Assembly (NCBI GenBank): GCA_900556695.1
Contig: USQA01000003.1
Location: 1 to 24,684 of the forward strand
Length of the DNA: 24,684 bases
Direction: 5' to 3'
Source: an uncultured Clostridium sp.
GTDB lineage: Bacteria; Bacillota; Clostridia; TANB77; CAG-508
In this document: positions 23,601 to 24,684 of the stretch, piece after piece
Numbering within the stretch: the first letter of the stretch is position 1
Layout: the number at the start of each line of letters is the position of its first letter
Translations under genes and position numbers: made by a program
Notes under the pieces: generated by a model
Told to the model about the DNA's origin: nothing
Seen by the model: the letters and a program-made list of their open reading frames with translations, nothing else
The model's database searches: none

Positions 23601-24684
23601 ATGGAAAAGTAATAACAAATAAATGTACTACTAAGTATAATGATGTAACAACTGAATCAGAAGACCTATCTTCTACTCTAAAATCTGGAGATATAAGAGT
23701 AACAGTAAAAAGAATTACAGATAGAAGAAATGAGCTATATAATGGTGGAGAAATAGAATATGTTGCAATTATTGAGAATATATCAGAACAACAGAAAAAT
23801 AATGTAAAGATAAATACTAACTTGCAAAATAGTTTAAATGTAAATTTATTAGAACTACGTACAGGTGATTTTGATCCAAATGTAGAAATATCAGATGATG
23901 ATATAAAAGATATAGAAGACGAAGCACCATCTGAAAATAATAGTACAAGTGTCGATAACACTAAAAATATAGAAAAAAAAGAAATAGAATATAGTGACTT
24001 AATAGATGTTGGTAATTTTAAATCAGGAGAAATTAAAGTATTAAAATATAGTTGTTCAATAAATGATGATAAAGATATTGAATTTTATACAACGATAAAT
24101 CAAGATAACAATACATATAGATCGAATTTGTGGAAAGATAAAGTATTAAAACAGAGTATAAGTATGGCTATAGAAAGTAATACAAAAGATAAATATATAA
24201 AAAATGGAGATATGTTTGAATATATAATTACAATAACAAATTCCGGTGAAACAGATGAAACTATTTCTATAGAAGACAATATTCCTGAGGAACTTGAAAT
24301 AAGACATATAAAAGTAGATGAGGAAGAAGTGAAAAGGTCATATAATAACGAAATAGAGACAGAAATTGATTTAGAAAAGGGAAAAACAGTATATTTAAAA
24401 ATATCTGTAATAGTTGATAATGGAAAAGATAAATATAATGCTAAAAACATAATAAATTATGCTATAGTAAAAATTAATGGAAAAGAAGTAGCTAAAACGG
24501 AAGAATTAATACATATCATACAACCATACAATAAGGATAATAATTCTGATGGAGATAATAGTAATATATCTGATGAGAATAAAATGATTAGTGGTATTGC
24601 TTGGTATGATGCAAATGCCAATGGAAAAAGAGATCAAAATGAAAGTACTTTAAGTGGAATAAAAGTTAATTTATTAAATGCTGA
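20688..24684 (+). CDS. large DUF11/SdrD_B-type surface protein, frame break at about 21723, 3' end beyond the window
   Basis: A secreted cell-surface protein, probably an adhesin. ATG 20688 follows TAAGGAGG (20675-20682); a signal peptide with a hydrophobic core spans about residues 8-32. Frame 0 covers 348 residues of beta-rich sequence and ends at TAG 21732 (GYKRFT). The next frame, from GTT 21725 (VHVEVVTANIENSESTIYKG), stays open for 986 codons to the window end. One missing base in the A-run at 21720-21723, or a -1 shift there, would join them. Later parts include two DUF11-like modules (VIKYTLEVSNVGTETVNNA and FEYIITITNSGETDETISI) and an SdrD_B-like start ISGIAWYDANANGKRDQNES at the right edge. 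The wall anchor must lie outside. No in-frame CGG was found. Confidence 0.83.

Overview
The window comes from a low-GC, spore-forming Firmicute, most likely an uncultured gut Clostridia lineage. The grounds are the AT-rich coding sequence, sigma-A type promoters (TTGACT-17-TATAAT), two CotF-like spore coat genes, a Gram-positive mre/mrdA/minC cluster, PcrA rather than UvrD features, and BspA/SdrD-type surface proteins. No tRNA, rRNA or CRISPR array was seen.

Layout. 1-4500: prfA, a ZIP metal transporter whose ribosome binding site lies in a terminator-like stem, and pcrA. 4645-8052: a cell-wall-anchored BspA-like leucine-rich-repeat protein. 8256-10007: two small spore-coat-type proteins and a membrane-anchored M23 endopeptidase. 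10054-12041: an accessory patch with a GGTCCGTCCCC repeat, a mecA gene broken at its 5' end by a 65-bp insertion, and a secreted lysine-rich protein flanked by inverted repeats. 12244-18536: the DUF4321-radC-mreB-mreC-mreD-mrdA-minC cell-shape and division cluster. 18538-19418: a two-gene minus-strand operon of small proteins. 19453-20480: a type III toxin-antitoxin locus (CptIN-like) made of a promoter, two 49-nt pseudoknot repeats, a terminator and a toxin gene, followed by a decayed second copy and another GGTCCGTCCCC element. 20688-end: a very large surface protein with DUF11 and SdrD_B-like domains, with one frame break, running off the window.

The most striking signal is translational. 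Four genes (radC, mreB, the toxin, and the small protein at 18923-19418) are each broken at an in-frame CGG codon. In every case skipping one base (+1), so that the C is passed over and GGA/GGT is read as glycine, restores the expected protein. I found no in-frame CGG in the other native genes scanned (prfA, zip, pcrA, the BspA-like gene, both coat genes, the M23 gene, mecA, DUF4321, mreC, mreD, mrdA, minC, the large surface gene). The only other in-frame CGG is in the lysine-rich secreted gene, which looks foreign. The simplest biological reading is that CGG is an unassigned codon in this lineage and triggers +1 frameshifting. Systematic sequence error is the main alternative. Two further frame breaks (mecA, large surface protein) need a -1 shift and do not involve CGG.
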